Made by a program: the position numbers and the translations under genes. The notes below the pieces were generated by a model. The model had not been told where the DNA came from and ran no database searches. It saw only the letters and a list, made by a program, of their open reading frames with translations. This document shows positions 61,582-64,000 of a stretch of DNA of 64,000 bases, one piece after another. Source of the DNA: Shewanella corallii (GTDB taxonomy: Bacteria > Pseudomonadota > Gammaproteobacteria > Enterobacterales > Shewanellaceae); NCBI RefSeq assembly GCF_023349125.1, contig NZ_JAKIKT010000001.1, positions 434,001 through 498,000 on the forward strand. The letters are read 5' to 3'. The stretch's first letter is position 1. Each line of letters starts with the position of its first letter.

Positions 61582-62970
61582 TCATTTTGCCCGCTTTCTC
61601 AGCATGCGTTGGCCGTAAATGATAATGGCAGTAACCAGAATTGACCCGAGGATCAAACCGATAGCCAAAACCGGGTTCTGCATGGATGTTGGGTCCATGA
61701 CCAGCAGTGCACCCATGCCTGTCATCATGGTGCCCGACATCAGCTTAAGGCCTTCCCCCTCTTTTTCAGTCAGCTTACGTTTGCCAAGCGTCGCGGCAAA
61801 GATGATGACTATGGTGGCCAGTGGGATCACATACACTATGTTGTACATCGCCAGATAAGCATAACGCTCGGCAGTAGTGAGATCATGCATAGACAGCACA
61901 CTGGTGTAGATCATCGGGAAGCCTGCGGTACAAAGCAGCTCATAACTGTTGGCCAGAATCGCCAGTACAGTAGAGCCGACAATCATGGCGCCCAGTGAGC
62001 TGGCACTGGATAGCTTGCCCATACGTTTAATCAGTCCGGTGCGATTCTCGGTGGACATAGACAGGGTTACCTTGCCCCGGTGGAAGAAAAACTCCTTGAT
62101 ATTGATGGCTCCGGCCACCAAGGCTACCAGGCCTGCTACCAGGATAATGGTGCCGCCATCACCACCTGCACCCAGTAGTTGGAACAGGTTGAGCCAGGCT
62201 GTCATAAACATGAAATAGATAAGTCCGGAGAAGAATACAAAGATACCGCCCACCAACAACATGCGGCTGCGGCTCTTGGCATTGACCATAATGGACAGCA
62301 GGAACAGGAGTACAAAGAAAGCGCATGGGTTAAAGGCATCGACTCCCGCCAGCACCAGAGTAAGCAAGGGCAGTGACAGTTGCTCCGGGGCAACTGTGCC
62401 TACCAGAGGAATTTCCACCGGCTGCACCTTGCTGGTTGGGGCCGAGTCAATACCCGAGTCACAGGTGCCGGGAGCGGCATTTTTATCACAGGTACCAAAC
62501 AGTGGTGAGTCCAATGTCACCGGGGCTTCCAGTGCTTGGTTTGGGTCCAGTTCTCCGCCCTGTTTGCTATAGCACTCCCTGAGCTTCTGCTCGATAAATA
62601 CCCCGGTTACTTCGTCACTGGTATAGCCCACAATACTCTGGCCACATATCGCCACGAAAGGTACTGAGGTGGTTTGGGTGTTGGTAGCTTTGGCTATCTG
62701 TTGCCAGTGCTCAATGACACCGGGTTCGCTCACCAGTTGGGCGTTAAGGTCAACCCAGGGATACTTTTCTGCGAGGCGATCGATAAAGGGGTGTGCTTTG
62801 GCGCAATGGGGGCAGGTTTTAGACCAGAAGAAGTAGAGTTTGACATCTGGTGCACCGGCCGAGGCCTTGGGGGTATACCATAGTTCATCTGCTCCGTAAG
62901 AATTTGGGGCAGACACCAGGCCGACGGCAAGCACCCAAAGCGCAAAAATCCATTTCAGTGAGGACCACAT
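61582..62970 (-). CDS. Thioredoxin-domain + CcdA/DsbD-like membrane fusion
   Basis: 462 aa from ATG 62970 (MWSSLKWIFALWVLAVGLVSA), which has GGAG eight bases ahead; the longer frame starts with TTG. A signal or anchor leads to a periplasmic thioredoxin-like domain with Cys53-Cys56 (KTCPHCAK), then a Cys-containing linker (GTCDKNAAPGTCDSG), then six to eight membrane segments of the CcdA/DsbD type with conserved Cys in NPCAFFVLLFLLSI and ELLCTAGFPMIYT. It probably moves reducing power across the inner membrane. The substrate is not apparent. No cytochrome c maturation genes are beside it. Confidence 0.9.
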   Translation of the reverse strand: MWSSLKWIFALWVLAVGLVSAPNSYGADELWYTPKASAGAPDVKLYFFWSKTCPHCAKAHPFIDRLAEKYPWVDLNAQLVSEPGVIEHWQQIAKATNTQTTSVPFVAICGQSIVGYTSDEVTGVFIEQKLRECYSKQGGELDPNQALEAPVTLDSPLFGTCDKNAAPGTCDSGIDSAPTSKVQPVEIPLVGTVAPEQLSLPLLTLVLAGVDAFNPCAFFVLLFLLSIMVNAKSRSRMLLVGGIFVFFSGLIYFMFMTAWLNLFQLLGAGGDGGTIILVAGLVALVAGAINIKEFFFHRGKVTLSMSTENRTGLIKRMGKLSSASSLGAMIVGSTVLAILANSYELLCTAGFPMIYTSVLSMHDLTTAERYAYLAMYNIVYVIPLATIVIIFAATLGKRKLTEKEGEGLKLMSGTMMTGMGALLVMDPTSMQNPVLAIGLILGSILVTAIIIYGQRMLRKRAK

Positions 62971-63135
62971 ACTTTGTTTCTCCAAATCAATAAGCTACTG
63001 ATTTGATTTCATAGTATCGGGTTTGTTCTGGGAGGCGGGGGATAAGTTGGAGAAGTGTTAACCCGGTCAATATCTACCGGGAAACCTAGGATTCATTTAA
63101 GTGGTTAATGCTGTGTTGGGTGACCGGGCAGCAGA

Positions 63136-63549
63136 TTATTCTGATTTGCCGTCGGCCAACATCACAGGCTCATGTTCACAAAAGGAGAGTTTGACCACGC
63201 GATCTTCATCACCGGCGGTAAGAATGCGGGTAACCATGGGATAGGTAAGCTGCTTCTTGGTCAAATAGGTTTTGACTCTGTCGACACGGCGCTGAGCTAA
63301 CCACATATTGTACTCACGCAACTTCTTGTCACTGATCTGTTTGTTGAAGCTGAATTCCAGCAACAGATAACCATCGGTTAAGCTTTCACTGTCGTCCAGA
63401 AGCTTATCCAGAGCGGCTTTGCCATTGGAGTTAAAGTAGGAGCTGTTGCGATCAAACTCAACCTCGCCCAGCATACTGTTTCCGGGGCAAGATGCCACTG
63501 CGGGAGAGGCAAGCAGGCTGAGCAGCAACAGGGTAGTAATTTTGGTCAT
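63136..63549 (-). CDS. Small exported OmpA-like-domain protein, 137 aa
   Basis: Start ATG 63549, with AGGAAG ahead, gives signal peptide MTKITTLLLLSLLASPAVA. The mature part resembles the OmpA C-terminal fold: VEFDRNSSYFNSNGKAALDKLLD near the start and a late NMWLAQRRVDRVKTYLTKKQL block (cf. LSxRRAxxVxxxL). It is short and the usual peptidoglycan-binding Asp/Arg pattern is only partly visible, so function is uncertain. Confidence 0.75.
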   Translation of the reverse strand: MTKITTLLLLSLLASPAVASCPGNSMLGEVEFDRNSSYFNSNGKAALDKLLDDSESLTDGYLLLEFSFNKQISDKKLREYNMWLAQRRVDRVKTYLTKKQLTYPMVTRILTAGDEDRVVKLSFCEHEPVMLADGKSE

Positions 63550-63570
63550 ATACGACGCTTCCTGTGTCAA

Positions 63571-63958
63571 CCTTTAGTAGTAGATTATCTGCTTTTTGCT
63601 GACCACAATTTAAGCCATCTTAAGAACCTTTGCAAACCTTCCAAGTGGCGTTTCTAATTTGTTGAAAAACAAGGCTTAATACTGTTATCAAAGATGACGA
63701 AAGTTTGACGCGTGCCGCTGGTTTTGACGCTTTTTATAGTTTTATTTTCTTGCTTGATCCGACTGCTTTTCAGGTTTTTATTCTTTCTTTTCATTGGATT
63801 GCTGAATAGCAAAAATCACCAAACCCTTGAGGGCATACGAGGCTTATCAAGTCTATAAAGCGGCAGTTGTTTACAGAGTTAAAAAATCTGTGCACCTTGC
63901 CACTTTTATATTTAATCCTCATCTTTAATAACAAGGAACTGTGGCTGGAGGCCAGTTG
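63571..63958. other. Non-coding A/T-rich region
   Basis: No gene or recognisable site beyond a likely promoter for the gene starting at 63959. T-rich stretches near 63720-63800 are the main feature. Confidence 0.5.
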
Positions 63959-64000
63959 ATGAAGCAAACCGATGTATTGGTTGTTGGTGGTGGCATTGTT
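63959..64000 (+). CDS. FAD-dependent oxidoreductase, N-terminal fragment (cut by window end)
   Basis: The 14 codons read MKQTDVLVVGGGIV, a beta-alpha-beta FAD-binding motif (GGGxx) typical of many flavoproteins, for example UbiH-like hydroxylases or D-amino-acid-oxidase-like enzymes. GGAGG precedes the ATG. The product cannot be decided from this piece. Confidence 0.75.
   Translation, partial: MKQTDVLVVGGGIV

Noticed and set aside
1..64000. CRISPR arrays, tRNA and rRNA genes, transposase genes
   Set aside because: Read through by eye on both strands; no regularly spaced repeats, tRNA-like cloverleaf ends, rRNA sequence or transposase-like translation were recognised.

Overview
The window looks like chromosome of Shewanella or a very close relative (inference). 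The best pointers are a periplasmic tetraheme flavocytochrome c fumarate reductase of the FccA type, ArcA and AsnC nearly collinear with the enterobacterial proteins, an LdhA-type D-lactate dehydrogenase, secreted S8 proteases with GlyGly-CTERM tails, a lysC lysine riboswitch, and a roughly 265-bp element with ATACCAATCCG-type terminal inverted repeats. No rRNA, tRNA, CRISPR array or transposase gene was seen.

Layout. 0-5.6 kb: a c-di-GMP phosphodiesterase with a CSS-motif sensor, a FecA-like TonB receptor behind a Fur box, and a DUF3581 protein. 5.8-11.3 kb: a three-gene operon (SMC-like ATPase, small KITE-like protein, kleisin-like protein) with the composition of a MukBEF/MksBEF/Jet complex but a different gene order and no JetD nuclease gene beside it; this is the best candidate for a poorly described system. 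11.8-19.3 kb: a DAACS transporter with altered substrate and sodium residues, a zinc-ribbon rhomboid protease, fbp, a DPP-IV peptidase and arcA. 19.8-23.2 kb: a DUF3293 gene with a perfect CRP site, then a lysine riboswitch controlling lysC and a coupled aspartoacylase-like gene. 23.3-31.1 kb: two tandem S8 protease paralogues. 31.4-38.7 kb: asnC, rluA, a small methyltransferase/membrane-protein operon, fccA, ldhA, a dienelactone hydrolase and a DUF3332 lipoprotein.

39-48 kb holds a spermidine-synthase-like gene followed by a probable alkyl-sulfate catabolic cluster: TonB receptor, periplasmic alkylsulfatase lipoprotein, DUF1254/DUF1214 protein, AraC-type regulator and iron-containing alcohol dehydrogenase. 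48.5-53.4 kb: exported M17 aminopeptidase, then ahpC and ahpF, which are separated by the MITE-like element. 53.3-57.5 kb is the most striking structural feature: the last 160 bp of the ahpF locus (3' coding end plus terminator) is repeated at about 96% identity 4.0 kb downstream, and the two copies bracket a TetR regulator and a large secreted alpha/beta-hydrolase-like protein, as if a foreign segment had been inserted there. 57.6-64 kb: an orphan type IV pilin-like gene, a His-rich repeat protein whose start looks frameshifted, small exported proteins, an LprI-MliC lysozyme-inhibitor-like fusion, a Bax-type glucosaminidase, a thioredoxin-CcdA fusion, an OmpA-like small protein and the first codons of an FAD-dependent enzyme.

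All functional calls are from reading translations and motifs; no database search was run. Starts were moved from the longest possible reading frame where a ribosome binding site, signal peptide or paralogue supported it.
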